Shown in pieces: positions 7,340 through 15,356 of a DNA stretch of 64,000 nucleotides. The stretch is from Azospirillum rugosum. GTDB lineage: Bacteria; Pseudomonadota; Alphaproteobacteria; Azospirillales; Azospirillaceae. Position 1 is the stretch's first letter. Every line of letters starts with the position of its first letter. The notes under the pieces are model-generated. The model saw only the letters and a program-made list of their open reading frames with translations. It was not told the origin of the DNA and did no database searches. The DNA lies in assembly GCF_017876155.1 (NCBI RefSeq), contig NZ_JAGINP010000017.1, positions 1-64,000 on the forward strand, in the 5' to 3' direction. The translations under genes and the position numbers were made by a program.

Positions 7340-7852
7340 TTAGGCGGCCTTCTTGCCGCTGGCCTGGATGGCCTTCTTGTTGACGTCGTTGATCGCCAGG
7401 GTGTTCAGCTTCTGGTCGGTGTCCTTCTCCTCGTTCAGCGTCTGCTCCAGCAGCTGCGCGACCTTGGTCAGGCCGCAGGCCGTGGCGTAGGCGTGGACGG
7501 TGCCGTAGCTGGCGATCTCGTAATGCTCCACCTTTTGGGCGGCGGCGATCAGGGCGGCGTCCTGCACCTCCGGCGCGAGGCCCATTTCCAGAATCTCGCG
7601 CGCCTCGTTGATCAGCCCTTCCATGGCTTCGCAATGCTTGCCGCGGCTGCGGGTATCCAGCTCCTCGAACACCTGCTCCAGGCGTTCGATCTGGCCGCGG
7701 GTCTGTTCGAGGTGCAGCTCGAACGCTTGGCGCAGTTGTTCGGAATGGGCGGCCTTGGCCAGCTTCGGCAGCGCCTTGGTGATCTGCTTCTCGGCGTGAT
7801 AGATGTCGCGCAGATCCTCGATCAGCAGATCCTGCATGGTCTTGGTTGCCAT
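7340..7852 (-). CDS. YciE/YciF family ferritin-like protein (DUF892)
   Basis: This 170-aa cytoplasmic protein has a ferritin-like four-helix bundle. The opening MQDLLIEDLRDIYHAEKQITKALPKLAKAA is the family hallmark. The putative di-iron ligands fall in helices carrying E-x6-H patterns: YHAEKQ, ELHLEQTRGQ, VEHYEIASYGTVHAYA and LNEEKDTDQKL. YciF relatives are stress-induced and of unproven catalytic function; rubrerythrin-like oxidant detoxification or DNA protection is often suggested. A lysine-rich tail (NKKAIQASGKKAA) follows the fold. It stands alone, divergent from the small gene at 7937. Confidence 0.9.
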   Translation of the reverse strand: MATKTMQDLLIEDLRDIYHAEKQITKALPKLAKAAHSEQLRQAFELHLEQTRGQIERLEQVFEELDTRSRGKHCEAMEGLINEAREILEMGLAPEVQDAALIAAAQKVEHYEIASYGTVHAYATACGLTKVAQLLEQTLNEEKDTDQKLNTLAINDVNKKAIQASGKKAA

Positions 7853-7936
7853 GGCGCAAGTACCTCACGTTGTGGGGATGTGTGTGCGCCAACAACAGGG
7901 CATGGTGGCCGGGGTTCCGACGCGAAGGAGAGGACG

Positions 7937-8173
7937 ATGACGGGCAGGGCAGGGAACGGCCAATCCGGGAACAAGGGCGGCGGCGAGGTGCTGTTCGAGT
8001 TCCAGCGCGTCGGCAGCTACATGAAGGTCGTGGCCATCGACCCGACCACCGGAACCGAGGTGTCGGTCGCCGGACCGGCCACCGGCAGCACGGAATTGCT
8101 GAAACGCACCGCGCTCAGCAAGCTGCAGTTCGTGCTGAACCGGGGCGCGGCGGCCAAGGGGCCGGGGCGCTGA
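7937..8173 (+). CDS. small conserved alphaproteobacterial protein (DUF6898-like)
   Basis: The ATG at 7937 follows a GAAGGAGAGG ribosome-binding site and gives 78 aa. A Gly/Asn-rich flexible N-terminus (1-16) leads into a compact domain: EVLFEFQRVGSYMKVVAIDP, TGTEVSVAGPATGS, then LKRTALSKLQFVL. This is the pattern I associate with the small DUF6898 family restricted to alphaproteobacteria. Function is unknown. The fold looks like two beta hairpins followed by a helix. It is transcribed away from the yciF-like gene. Confidence 0.75.
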   Translation: MTGRAGNGQSGNKGGGEVLFEFQRVGSYMKVVAIDPTTGTEVSVAGPATGSTELLKRTALSKLQFVLNRGAAAKGPGR

Positions 8174-8491
8174 CCGTTCGCTTGCGGCCCTGCATAAGGA
8201 ACGCGCCCACCCGAATGATTCGGGGGGCGCGGTTCTAGTCTTGGCTTCTGCTGATGGTGAGCACTGACATCCCGGAGCCGGACCTGCGGGGCCGGTTCTG
8301 GGGCGAACTGCTCGGACACAACTCTAGTCCTATGCATGCCCGTCGGCACTGGTGCATCGGTCGTAACGCCTGTAGAAGCCGCTTCGACGAACGAATGGGC
8401 CGACGCTTCGCGCGCTTGAATTCAGCCAGCGAATGGTGGAGCTTCGGTCAGAACAGACGCCGTGAGCACAAGTCCGGAGGGAGACGAATAC

Positions 8492-8806
8492 ATGCGTTGC
8501 GCCAAGTTCGTGCTGGGAGCGGCCGCGATGGCCGTGACATTGACCGGGGCGTCCCTGCCCCAGGCCCTGGCCGCAACCGTCAACGGCTGCACCAAGCCCG
8601 GCGTTCCCGTCTGCATGGACGACACCACGACCTTCGTCAGCGCCGACAAGATGTCGGCCTGCCAGTTCGAGGTGAAGGACTATGTGGACCGGACCATGGA
8701 TTACCTGAAGTGCCTCAACGAGGAGAACACCAACACCGGGCAGGAGCTGACCCGGAACGTGGAGCGCTTCAACTGCCGCCTGGCCGGCGGAAAGACTTGC
8801 GGCTGA
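8492..8806 (+). CDS. small secreted cysteine-containing protein
   Basis: The ATG at 8492 lies after GGAGGGAG and gives 104 aa. Residues 1-28 are a signal peptide (MRCAKFVLGAAAMAV..., cleavage likely after ALA). The mature protein has six cysteines (in NGCTKPG, VCMDD, SACQF, LKCLNE, FNCRLA and KTCG), suggesting three disulfides in the periplasm or outside. No family is recognised. The middle is helical (FEVKDYVDRTMDYLKCLNEEN). A strong bidirectional terminator follows at 8857-8898. Confidence 0.75.
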   Translation: MRCAKFVLGAAAMAVTLTGASLPQALAATVNGCTKPGVPVCMDDTTTFVSADKMSACQFEVKDYVDRTMDYLKCLNEENTNTGQELTRNVERFNCRLAGGKTCG

Positions 8807-8856
8807 GCGCTGTATCAACCAAGCGCCAGTTCAACCAAGAATCGCGTCGGATTAAA

Positions 8857-8898
8857 AAAGAAAGGGCCGGCCCCATGACCAGGGCCGGCCTTTTCTTT
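8857..8898. terminator. bidirectional intrinsic terminator
   Basis: A stem AAAGAAAGG/GCCGGCC pairs with GGCCGGCC/TTTTCTTT across a short ATGACC loop, with A-rich sequence on the left and T-rich on the right. It therefore works for both the small secreted protein gene (plus strand) and mucR (minus strand), which converge here. Confidence 0.85.
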
Positions 8899-8915
8899 CA
8901 GGACGGAGCGCGCAA

Positions 8916-9359
8916 TCAGCCGGCGCGGCGGCGCGTCTGGCGCCCGGAGCTGCGGCCAAGGCCGATTCGCTTGGCGAACTCCGACCGCTGGGCGGCGTAG
9001 TTCGGCGCGACCATCGGGTAATCCGGCGGAAGGCCCCAACGGGCGCGGTATTCGTCGGGCGACATGTTGTAGGTCGAGCGAAGGTGCCGCTTCAGCATCT
9101 TCAGCTTTTTGCCGTCCTCGAGACAAACGATGTATTCGGGCGTGACCGACTTGCGAATCGGAACCGCGGGCTTGAGCGGTTCCGTCGGCAACTCGCGCGG
9201 CTGCGCGTTCAATCCGGTCAGCGACGAATAGACCGTGTTGATGACCTCGGGAATCTGCTGCGCCGGCAGAACGTTCTTGCTGACATACGCGGAAACGATC
9301 TCCGCCGTCATGCGCAGCAGCGCATTGTCGGGCGCGTCGGCGCGAAGCTGGTCACTCAT
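8916..9359 (-). CDS. mucR: MucR/Ros family transcriptional regulator
   Basis: This 147-aa DNA-binding regulator belongs to the family that controls exopolysaccharide, motility and symbiosis genes in alphaproteobacteria. The N-terminal helix (LLRMTAEIVSAYVSKN) is the usual oligomerisation region. The zinc-finger domain runs from YIVCLEDGKKLKMLKRHL through WGLPPDYPMVAPNYA. Expected ligands Cys79, Asp82 and His92 are present, but the second His of the Ros-type finger is replaced (Tyr97/Asn98). A basic tail (SSGRQTRRRAG) ends the protein. The 5' flank (9360-9500) is AT-rich, consistent with the AT-rich autoregulatory sites usual for MucR. The role in polysaccharide control fits the glycosyltransferase cluster at 38-46 kb only by analogy. 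Confidence 0.95.
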   Translation of the reverse strand: MSDQLRADAPDNALLRMTAEIVSAYVSKNVLPAQQIPEVINTVYSSLTGLNAQPRELPTEPLKPAVPIRKSVTPEYIVCLEDGKKLKMLKRHLRSTYNMSPDEYRARWGLPPDYPMVAPNYAAQRSEFAKRIGLGRSSGRQTRRRAG

Positions 9360-9907
9360 TGCCTGTTGTCCTGAATTTTCATTTGGTCCCTAACACCAAG
9401 TTGCATACCGTGATTTTGGTGTCAATATAATTTCGGCAAGCGCGAATTAAGTTGTTTATGACGTCGAGAAGTTAAGAGCGGCCGTTAAATCAGTTAACGC
9501 TGAAAACCGCGAGGCTCCGGTCCCTGTGCCCGGCCTTTAGGCGGCGTCTAGTAGCGCGAAGCTGCGCGAAACCACGCGACTTGGACGCAGCAATTGGCCG
9601 ATTCGTGCGTCCGTCACGCATCGGGCCGGCTGCTTACTCCGCCAACACCCCGCGCCGGTGCCAAGTAGAGGAAGATTGTTTCGCGGCGGCTTGCGGCAAT
9701 GGGAGATGATAACGATTCGCAGTGAAAGTCGATAATGATTCGCAGCATCATGCCCCTGTGTTCCACGCAGGGCGCCCTTGCCCGGGGCGTTGGCCCCGTG
9801 CTTTGTGTCCATCTGGCGAATCGCATCGACATCTGGTAGCGTGCGACCCGCGCCGGCCTCCCGCTCCGGGTGGCGCCGCCTGTCTTCGTGCACGGAGTTC
9901 CAGTTCC
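9360..9907. other. 548-bp intergenic region between mucR and rpiB
   Basis: No convincing protein gene is present; the open frames here have no ribosome-binding sites and look like composition artefacts. The first 140 bases are unusually AT-rich and should hold the mucR promoter. A 15-bp direct repeat at 9708-9745 is described separately. G/C-rich hairpins follow around 9760-9800, before the rpiB ribosome-binding site. A small RNA is possible. Confidence 0.5.
9708..9745. promoter_or_regulatory. direct repeat GATAAYGATTCGCAG, possible Fur-type box pair
   Basis: GATAACGATTCGCAG (9708-9722) and GATAATGATTCGCAG (9731-9745) are spaced 23 bp apart, about two helical turns. Read on the other strand, TGCGAATCATTATC resembles Fur/iron-box half sites seen at iron-regulated promoters. 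The identity of the binding protein is inference. Nearest starts are mucR (minus) and rpiB (plus), neither an obvious iron gene. Confidence 0.4.
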
Positions 9908-10345
9908 ATGACCGCCCGCAACATCGCTATCGCGTCCGACCACGCCGGCTTCGAGCTGAAGGCCCAGATCGGCTCCTGGCTTCGCGACGCCGGCTACGAG
10001 GTGATCGACCTCGGCTGCGACGGCCCGCAGTCGGTCGACTATCCCGACTTCGCGGCCGCCGTGGCCCGCGCCATCGCCGACGGGCGGGCGGAGCGGGGCG
10101 TGCTGATCTGCGGCAGCGGCATCGGCATCAGCATCGCGGCGAACCGCCACCCGGGCATCCGCGCCGCGCTGGTGCACGACGCGACCACCGCGCGCCTGTC
10201 GCGCGAGCACAACGACGCCAACGTGGTGGCGCTGGGCGCCCGCATCATCGGGCCGGAGATCGCCAAGGACTGCGTCGACGTGTTCCTGAAGACCGCATTC
10301 GAAGGCGGCGAGCGGCACAGCCGCCGCATCGCGAAGATGGGTTGA
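9908..10345 (+). CDS. rpiB: ribose-5-phosphate isomerase B
   Basis: This enzyme interconverts ribulose 5-phosphate and ribose 5-phosphate in the pentose phosphate pathway. The start ATG 9908 gives 145 aa, the normal RpiB length. Motifs are IAIASDHAGFELK at the N-terminus, the catalytic Cys in GVLICGSGIGISIAANR, and LVHDATTARLSREHNDANV with phosphate-binding Arg/His, then VALGARIIG. It is followed after 99 bases by glyA on the same strand. An allose-6-phosphate isomerase activity is possible in this family. Confidence 0.95.
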   Translation: MTARNIAIASDHAGFELKAQIGSWLRDAGYEVIDLGCDGPQSVDYPDFAAAVARAIADGRAERGVLICGSGIGISIAANRHPGIRAALVHDATTARLSREHNDANVVALGARIIGPEIAKDCVDVFLKTAFEGGERHSRRIAKMG

Positions 10346-10444
10346 CCGTAGTCTTTTCGTTTTTCCGCCCGTTTTCCTGCCGCCAACCTTCCGCGCACGA
10401 CGGCGGACCGAGACCGCCACCAAGAACCAAGGACCTGCCCTGCC

Positions 10445-11755
10445 ATGACCGTGACCAACGCTGACCCCCGCGCCGAGATCGGCCGCTTCTTCGCCGCCTC
10501 GCTCGCCGAGACGGATCCCGAACTCGCCCGTGCGGTGCGCGACGAACTGGTCCGCCAGCAGGAGCAGATCGAGCTGATCGCGTCCGAGAACATCGTCTCC
10601 CAGGCGGTGCTGGAGGCGCAGGGCTCGGTCATGACCAACAAGTACGCGGAAGGCTATCCGGGCAAGCGCTACTACGGCGGCTGCGAGTATGTGGACGTCG
10701 CCGAGACGCTGGCGATCGAGCGCGCCTGCAAGCTGTTCGGCTGCAACTTCGCCAACGTCCAGCCGAACTCCGGCTCGCAGGCCAACCAGGCGGTGAACCT
10801 GGCGCTGCTGCAGCCGGGCGACTGCATTCTCGGCATGTCGCTGGCCGCCGGCGGCCACCTGACCCACGGCGCCGCCCCCAACCTGTCCGGCAAGTGGTTC
10901 AAGGCCGTGCAGTACGGCGTGCGCAAGGATGACCACCTGATCGACTTCGACCAGGTCGAGGCGCTGGCCCGCGAGCACAAGCCGAAGCTGATCATCGCCG
11001 GCGGCTCCGCCTACCCGCGCGTCATCGACTACCAGCGCTTCCGCGCCATCGCGGACGAGGTCGGCGCCTACTTCATGGTGGACATCGCCCACTACGCCGG
11101 CCTGATCGCCGGCGGCGTCTACCCGAACCCGTTCCCCTACGCCGACGTGGTCACCACCACCACCCACAAGACGCTGCGCGGCCCGCGCGGCGGCATGGTG
11201 CTGACCAACAGCGAGGAGATCGCCAAGAAGATCAACTCGGCGGTGTTCCCCGGCCTGCAGGGCGGCCCGCTGATGCACGTCATCGCCGCCAAGGCGGTGG
11301 CCTTCGCCGAGGCGCTGCGCCCCGAGTTCAAGACCTACGCCCAGGCCGTGCTGGACAACGCCCGCGCCCTGTCGAAGGTGCTGATCGAAGGCGGCCTCGA
11401 CATCGTGTCGGGCGGCACGGACAGCCACATCGTCCTGGTCGACCTGCGGCCGAAGAACCTGACCGGCAAGGCCGCCGAGGCGAGCCTGGAGCACGCCGGC
11501 ATGACCTGCAACAAGAACGGCGTGCCGTTCGACCCGCAGAAGCCGATGGTCACCTCCGGCGTCCGCCTGGGCAGCCCGGCGGCCACGACCCGCGGCTTCG
11601 GCGTCGCCGAGTTCGAGCAGGTCGGCCGCCTGATCGTGGAGACGCTGGACGGGCTGGCCGCCAGCAACTCCGGCGACAACACCGCGGTCGAGGCGAAGGT
11701 CCGGGAAGAGGTGCGCGAGCTGTGCCGCCGCTTCCCGATCTACCCGACTCTGTAA
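10445..11755 (+). CDS. glyA: serine hydroxymethyltransferase
   Basis: This PLP enzyme converts serine and tetrahydrofolate to glycine and methylene-tetrahydrofolate, the main one-carbon source. The 436-aa sequence is full length: QIELIASENIVSQAV, TNKYAEGYPGKRYYGGCE, NVQPNSGSQANQAV, and the PLP lysine in TTTTHKTLRGPRGG at residue 242. The ending REEVRELCRRFPIYPTL is family-typical. It is followed after 30 bases by nrdR, a common alphaproteobacterial order, and both lead into riboflavin genes. No riboswitch was recognised upstream. Confidence 0.98.
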   Translation: MTVTNADPRAEIGRFFAASLAETDPELARAVRDELVRQQEQIELIASENIVSQAVLEAQGSVMTNKYAEGYPGKRYYGGCEYVDVAETLAIERACKLFGCNFANVQPNSGSQANQAVNLALLQPGDCILGMSLAAGGHLTHGAAPNLSGKWFKAVQYGVRKDDHLIDFDQVEALAREHKPKLIIAGGSAYPRVIDYQRFRAIADEVGAYFMVDIAHYAGLIAGGVYPNPFPYADVVTTTTHKTLRGPRGGMVLTNSEEIAKKINSAVFPGLQGGPLMHVIAAKAVAFAEALRPEFKTYAQAVLDNARALSKVLIEGGLDIVSGGTDSHIVLVDLRPKNLTGKAAEASLEHAGMTCNKNGVPFDPQKPMVTSGVRLGSPAATTRGFGVAEFEQVGRLIVETLDGLAASNSGDNTAVEAKVREEVRELCRRFPIYPTL

Positions 11756-11785
11756 AAGCACCTTTAGCAAGGGGAAAGGCCGGAC

Positions 11786-12250
11786 ATGCGCTGCCCGTTC
11801 TGCGGACACGAGGACACCCAGGTCAAGGACTCGCGGCCGACCGAGGACAACTCGGCGATCCGCCGGCGGCGCTTCTGCCCGGGCTGCGGGGCGCGCTTCA
11901 CCACCTTCGAGCGCGTGCAGCTGCGCGAGCTGACGGTGGTGAAGAGCGGGGGGCAGCGCGAGCCCTTCGACCGCGAGAAGCTGCTGCGCTCCATGCGCAT
12001 CGCGCTGCGCAAGCGACCGATCGACGCGGACCGCATCGACCGCGTGGTGAACAGCCTGGTGCGCCAGCTCGAATCCTCGGGCGAGAGCGAGATCCCGTCG
12101 AAGCAGATCGGCGAGATGATCATGGCGGCGCTCCAGGCGCTCGACCCGGTCGCCTACATCCGCTACGCGTCGGTCTACAAGGACTTCCGCGAGGCGTCGG
12201 ACTTCAACGAGTTCGTCGAGCAACTCGCCCCCGAGCCCCAGAACGGGTGA
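11786..12250 (+). CDS. nrdR: transcriptional repressor NrdR
   Basis: NrdR represses ribonucleotide reductase genes in response to ATP/dATP. It begins MRCPFCGHEDTQVKDSRP; the zinc ribbon uses Cys3, Cys6, Cys31 and Cys34 (FCPGCGARFTTFERV). The ATP-cone domain covers about residues 49-139 (VVKSGGQREPFDREKLLRSM ... VAYIRYASVYKDF). At 154 aa it is of standard length. It lies between glyA and ribD, matching the nrdR-ribD linkage frequent in bacteria. Confidence 0.97.
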   Translation: MRCPFCGHEDTQVKDSRPTEDNSAIRRRRFCPGCGARFTTFERVQLRELTVVKSGGQREPFDREKLLRSMRIALRKRPIDADRIDRVVNSLVRQLESSGESEIPSKQIGEMIMAALQALDPVAYIRYASVYKDFREASDFNEFVEQLAPEPQNG

Positions 12251-12261
12251 CGGAGGGGGCA

Positions 12262-12348
12262 CGTAGGTTGGGTGGAGCGTCAGCGAAACCCAACACACGC
12301 TGCCATGCCGAGGCTGTTGGGTTCCGCTGGCGCTCCACCCAACCTACG
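12262..12348. repeat. CGTAGGTTGGGTGGAGCG inverted repeat
   Basis: CGTAGGTTGGGTGGAGCG at 12262 is mirrored by CGCTCCACCCAACCTACG ending at 12348, and an inner pair AACCCAACA/TGTTGGGTT extends the hairpin around a GCTGCCATGCCGAG loop. This is a widely dispersed proteobacterial intergenic repeat, not specific to the nrdR-ribD junction it occupies. Confidence 0.85.
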
Positions 12349-12378
12349 AAGTCCAGAATTCCGGGCGGAGGAAGAGCC

Positions 12379-13488
12379 GTGTCGAGCCATCCCGACGACC
12401 TTCGCCACATGCGCGCCGCGTTGGCGCTGGCCTCCCGTGGGCTGGGGAACACTTGGCCGAATCCGGCGGTGGGCTGCGTCATCGTGCGCGACGGGGTGGT
12501 GGTCGGGCGGGGCTGGACCCAGCCCGGCGGACGGCCGCACGCGGAGACGGAGGCGCTCGCCCGCGCGGGCGAGGCGGCGCGTGGCGCCACGGCCTACGTC
12601 ACGCTGGAACCCTGCAACCATTACGGCAAGACGCCGCCCTGCGCTTTGGCATTGGTCGAGGCCGGAGTCGCCCGGGTGGTGGTCGCCTGCGGCGATCCCG
12701 ATCCGCGGGTGGCCGGCGGCGGGCTGGAGCGGCTGCGCGCCGCCGGCATCGCTGTGACCACCGGCGTGCTGGAGGACGAGGCCTGGGCGCTCAACGAAGG
12801 CTTCTTCCGGCGCATCCAGGACGACCGGCCGCTCTACACGCTGAAGGCCGCGACGACGCTGGACGGGCGGATCGCCACCCACAACGGCGTTTCCCAATGG
12901 ATCACCGGCCCGACGGCGCGGGCCTGGGGGCACCGGCTGCGCGCGACGCACGACGCGATCATGGTCGGCATCCGCACCGCGCTGGCCGACGACCCGGAAC
13001 TGACCTGCCGCCTGCCGGGCCTGACCCACCGCTCCCCCGTGCGGATCGTCGTGGACAGCCGGCTGCGCCTGCCGCTCACGGGCAAGCTCGCCGCCAGCGC
13101 GCGGGCCGTGCCGACCTGGGTGATCGCGCGGGAGGACGTCGACGGGCCGCGGCTCGCGGCCTTCGATGACTGCGGCCTGTCAGTGATTCGCGTCCCGGCC
13201 GATTCCGCCGGCCTGCCGGATCTGGTCAAGGCGAGCGCGGCGTTGGCTGGGCGCGGCCTGACCCGCGTTCTGGTGGAGGGTGGGGCGACGCTCAGCGCCT
13301 CGCTCCTGCGCGCGGGCCTCGTCGACCGGCTGGAGTGGTTCCGCGCCGCGTCGGTCATGGGCGGCGACGGCCTGCCAGCGGTGCACGGCTTCGGCGTGGA
13401 CTCGCTGGACCGGATGGCGCTGTTCCGCCGCGTGGCCGTGCGCCGGGCGGGCGACGACCTGGAGGAGAGCTACGTCCGGCGGGGATAA
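12379..13488 (+). CDS. ribD: bifunctional riboflavin-specific deaminase/reductase
   Basis: RibD carries out deamination and then reduction of the pyrimidine intermediate in riboflavin synthesis. The GTG at 12379 was chosen because GGAGGAAG precedes it by a few bases; an ATG at 12409 is the alternative. The deaminase domain (about 1-145) has NPAVGCVIV, the zinc ligands in HAETEAL and PCNHYGKTPPC. The reductase domain (about 150-369) has KAATTLDGRIAT, SQWITG, HDAIMVGIRTALADDP and VLVEGGATLSASLL. At 369 aa it is full length. It heads the ribD-ribE-ribBA-ribH run. Confidence 0.97.
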   Translation: MSSHPDDLRHMRAALALASRGLGNTWPNPAVGCVIVRDGVVVGRGWTQPGGRPHAETEALARAGEAARGATAYVTLEPCNHYGKTPPCALALVEAGVARVVVACGDPDPRVAGGGLERLRAAGIAVTTGVLEDEAWALNEGFFRRIQDDRPLYTLKAATTLDGRIATHNGVSQWITGPTARAWGHRLRATHDAIMVGIRTALADDPELTCRLPGLTHRSPVRIVVDSRLRLPLTGKLAASARAVPTWVIAREDVDGPRLAAFDDCGLSVIRVPADSAGLPDLVKASAALAGRGLTRVLVEGGATLSASLLRAGLVDRLEWFRAASVMGGDGLPAVHGFGVDSLDRMALFRRVAVRRAGDDLEESYVRRG

Positions 13489-13611
13489 CGGCCTGGAACC
13501 GCGGTCTGCTGCGGCATCCCGCCATGCCTCTTCCCACGCAACAGACCGTTGCGTCCTACGCCATACGGATGAACCTTTCGCGCCGGTGAAAACCTGCTAG
13601 ATTGCCGGCCC

Positions 13612-14199
13612 ATGTTCACTGGAATCATCACCGATGTGGGGCGCGTTCGGGCCGTGGAGCGGCAGGGCGACACCCGGTTCACCGTCGAGACCGCCTTCGA
13701 TATGGAGACGGTTCCCATCGGCGCGTCCATCGCCAACAACGGCGTCTGCCTGACTGTCGTGGAAAAGGGGCCGGGCTGGTTCGCCGTCCAGGCCTCGGCC
13801 GAGACGCTGTCGAAGACGACGCTCGGCGGCTGGGCCGAGGGCACGCGCGTCAACCTGGAGCGCGCGCTGAAGGTCGGCGACGAACTGGGCGGGCACATCG
13901 TGTCCGGCCATGTGGACGGCGTCGCCACTGTGGCGGACGTGCGCGCGGACGGCGAGTCCAAGCGCTTCACCTTCGAGGTTCCGGCGGGCTTGGCCAAGTA
14001 CATCGCCTCCAAGGGCTCGGTGGCGCTGGACGGCGTGTCGCTGACGGTCAACGAGGTCGACGGCGCGCGTTTCGGCGTCAACATCATCCCGCACACCCAG
14101 GACGCGACCACCTTCGGCACCCTGAAGGCCGGCGACCGGGTCAATCTGGAAATCGACATGCTCGCGCGGTACGTGGCGCGGCTGGCAGGTCAGGAATGA
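13612..14199 (+). CDS. ribE: riboflavin synthase alpha chain
   Basis: This enzyme dismutates two lumazine molecules to riboflavin. The 195-aa protein has the two lumazine-binding repeats expected: MFTGIITDVGRVRAVE with NNGVCLTVVEK, and GGHIVSGHVDGVATV with LDGVSLTVNEVDG. It lies 123 bases after ribD; I looked for an FMN riboswitch in that gap and found none. Its stop overlaps the ribBA start (ATGA), so the two are translationally coupled. Confidence 0.97.
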   Translation: MFTGIITDVGRVRAVERQGDTRFTVETAFDMETVPIGASIANNGVCLTVVEKGPGWFAVQASAETLSKTTLGGWAEGTRVNLERALKVGDELGGHIVSGHVDGVATVADVRADGESKRFTFEVPAGLAKYIASKGSVALDGVSLTVNEVDGARFGVNIIPHTQDATTFGTLKAGDRVNLEIDMLARYVARLAGQE

Positions 14200-15320
14200 C
14201 GTCGGAGTTCCACGCCTATCTGTCGCGCCCCGAGGAAATCCTTGAGGAGGCGCGCCAGGGCCGGATGTTCATCCTGGTCGACGACGAGGACCGGGAGAAC
14301 GAGGGCGACCTCGTCATCCCCGCGCAGTGCGCGACGCCGGAAGCCGTCAACTTCATGGCGAAGCACGGGCGCGGCCTGATCTGCCTCGCCATGGACCAGA
14401 ACCACATCGAGCGGCTGCGCCTGCCGCTGATGGCCCAGCAGAATGGCACCCGCCACCAGACCGCCTTCACCGTCTCCATCGAGGCGCGCGAGGGCGTCAC
14501 CACCGGAATCTCTGCCGCCGACCGCGCCCGCACCATCCAGGTCGCCATCGACCCGACGGCGAGCCCGGACGACATCGTCACGCCGGGCCACGTCTTCCCG
14601 CTGCTCGCCCGCGACGGCGGCGTGCTGGTCCGCGCCGGTCACACCGAGGCGTCGGTGGACATCGCCCGCATGGCCGGCATGACCCCGGCCGGCGTGATCT
14701 GCGAGATCATGAACGACGACGGCACCATGGCCCGCCTGCCGGATCTGGTGAAGTTCGCGCAGTTCCACGGGCTGAAGGTGGGCACCATCGCCGACCTGAT
14801 CGCCTACCGCCGCCGCACCGAGACGATCGTCGAGCAGAGGCTGGCCGGCGCGCTGGACAGCCGCTTCGGCGGACGCTTCCAGATGTACGTCTACGTCAAC
14901 AAGGTGGCCTACGCGGAGCACATCGCGCTGGTCCGCGGCGACATTTCCGGCGAGGAGCCGGTGCTGGTGCGCATGCACGCGCTGTCCGTGCTGGACGACG
15001 TGCTGGGCGACAAGAGCGCCGCGCGCGACGGCGAGCTTCAGGCCTCCATGGAGATGATCGCCGAGGAGGGGCGCGGGGTGATCGTCCTGCTGCGCGAGCC
15101 GATGGCGAACGGGCTGACCGCGACGCTGAAGGCGCGCCTGGAAGGGCACGAGAACCCGACGCCGACCCTGCGCGATTACGGCGTGGGCGCGCAGATCCTG
15201 CTGGACCTGGGCGTGCGGAACATGGTTCTGCTGTCGAACCGCAAGAAGTCCATCATCGGGTTGGAAGGCTACGGGCTGACCGTCGTCGGCCACCGCCCGA
15301 TTCCGCTTCACGATCAGTGA
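14196..15320 (+). CDS. ribBA: 3,4-dihydroxy-2-butanone 4-phosphate synthase with degenerate GTP cyclohydrolase II domain
   Basis: The N-terminal domain (about 1-205) makes dihydroxybutanone phosphate from ribulose 5-phosphate: ILVDDEDRENEGDLVIPA, HGRGLICLAM, TGISAADRA and HTEASVDIARMAG are intact. The C-terminal 165 residues align with GTP cyclohydrolase II but have lost the zinc cysteines (MHALSVLDDVLGDKSAARDG where the functional enzyme has a C-x10-C-x-C site) and the RxEGRG loop (LREPMANGL). There is no Cys anywhere in the domain, so cyclohydrolase activity is unlikely; a separate ribA must exist elsewhere. Length 374 aa. It overlaps ribE by four bases, with ribH following after 36. Confidence 0.93.
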   Translation: MTSEFHAYLSRPEEILEEARQGRMFILVDDEDRENEGDLVIPAQCATPEAVNFMAKHGRGLICLAMDQNHIERLRLPLMAQQNGTRHQTAFTVSIEAREGVTTGISAADRARTIQVAIDPTASPDDIVTPGHVFPLLARDGGVLVRAGHTEASVDIARMAGMTPAGVICEIMNDDGTMARLPDLVKFAQFHGLKVGTIADLIAYRRRTETIVEQRLAGALDSRFGGRFQMYVYVNKVAYAEHIALVRGDISGEEPVLVRMHALSVLDDVLGDKSAARDGELQASMEMIAEEGRGVIVLLREPMANGLTATLKARLEGHENPTPTLRDYGVGAQILLDLGVRNMVLLSNRKKSIIGLEGYGLTVVGHRPIPLHDQ

Positions 15321-15356
15321 TGGTCCGGCAGTGATGGTCCGGCCGAGCAGCGAGAG

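Noticed and set aside
9537..9893. 118-codon minus-strand frame in the mucR-rpiB gap
   Set aside because: No ribosome-binding site, no recognisable fold, and it spans the probable regulatory repeat.
9614..12298. 894-codon open frame antisense to rpiB, glyA and nrdR
   Set aside because: The opposite strand encodes three recognised proteins; this frame has repetitive Arg/Leu/Gln/Val composition and no motifs.
13489..13611. Possible FMN riboswitch before ribE
   Set aside because: The characteristic conserved junction sequences are absent in this 123-base gap; only unstructured GC-rich sequence is visible.
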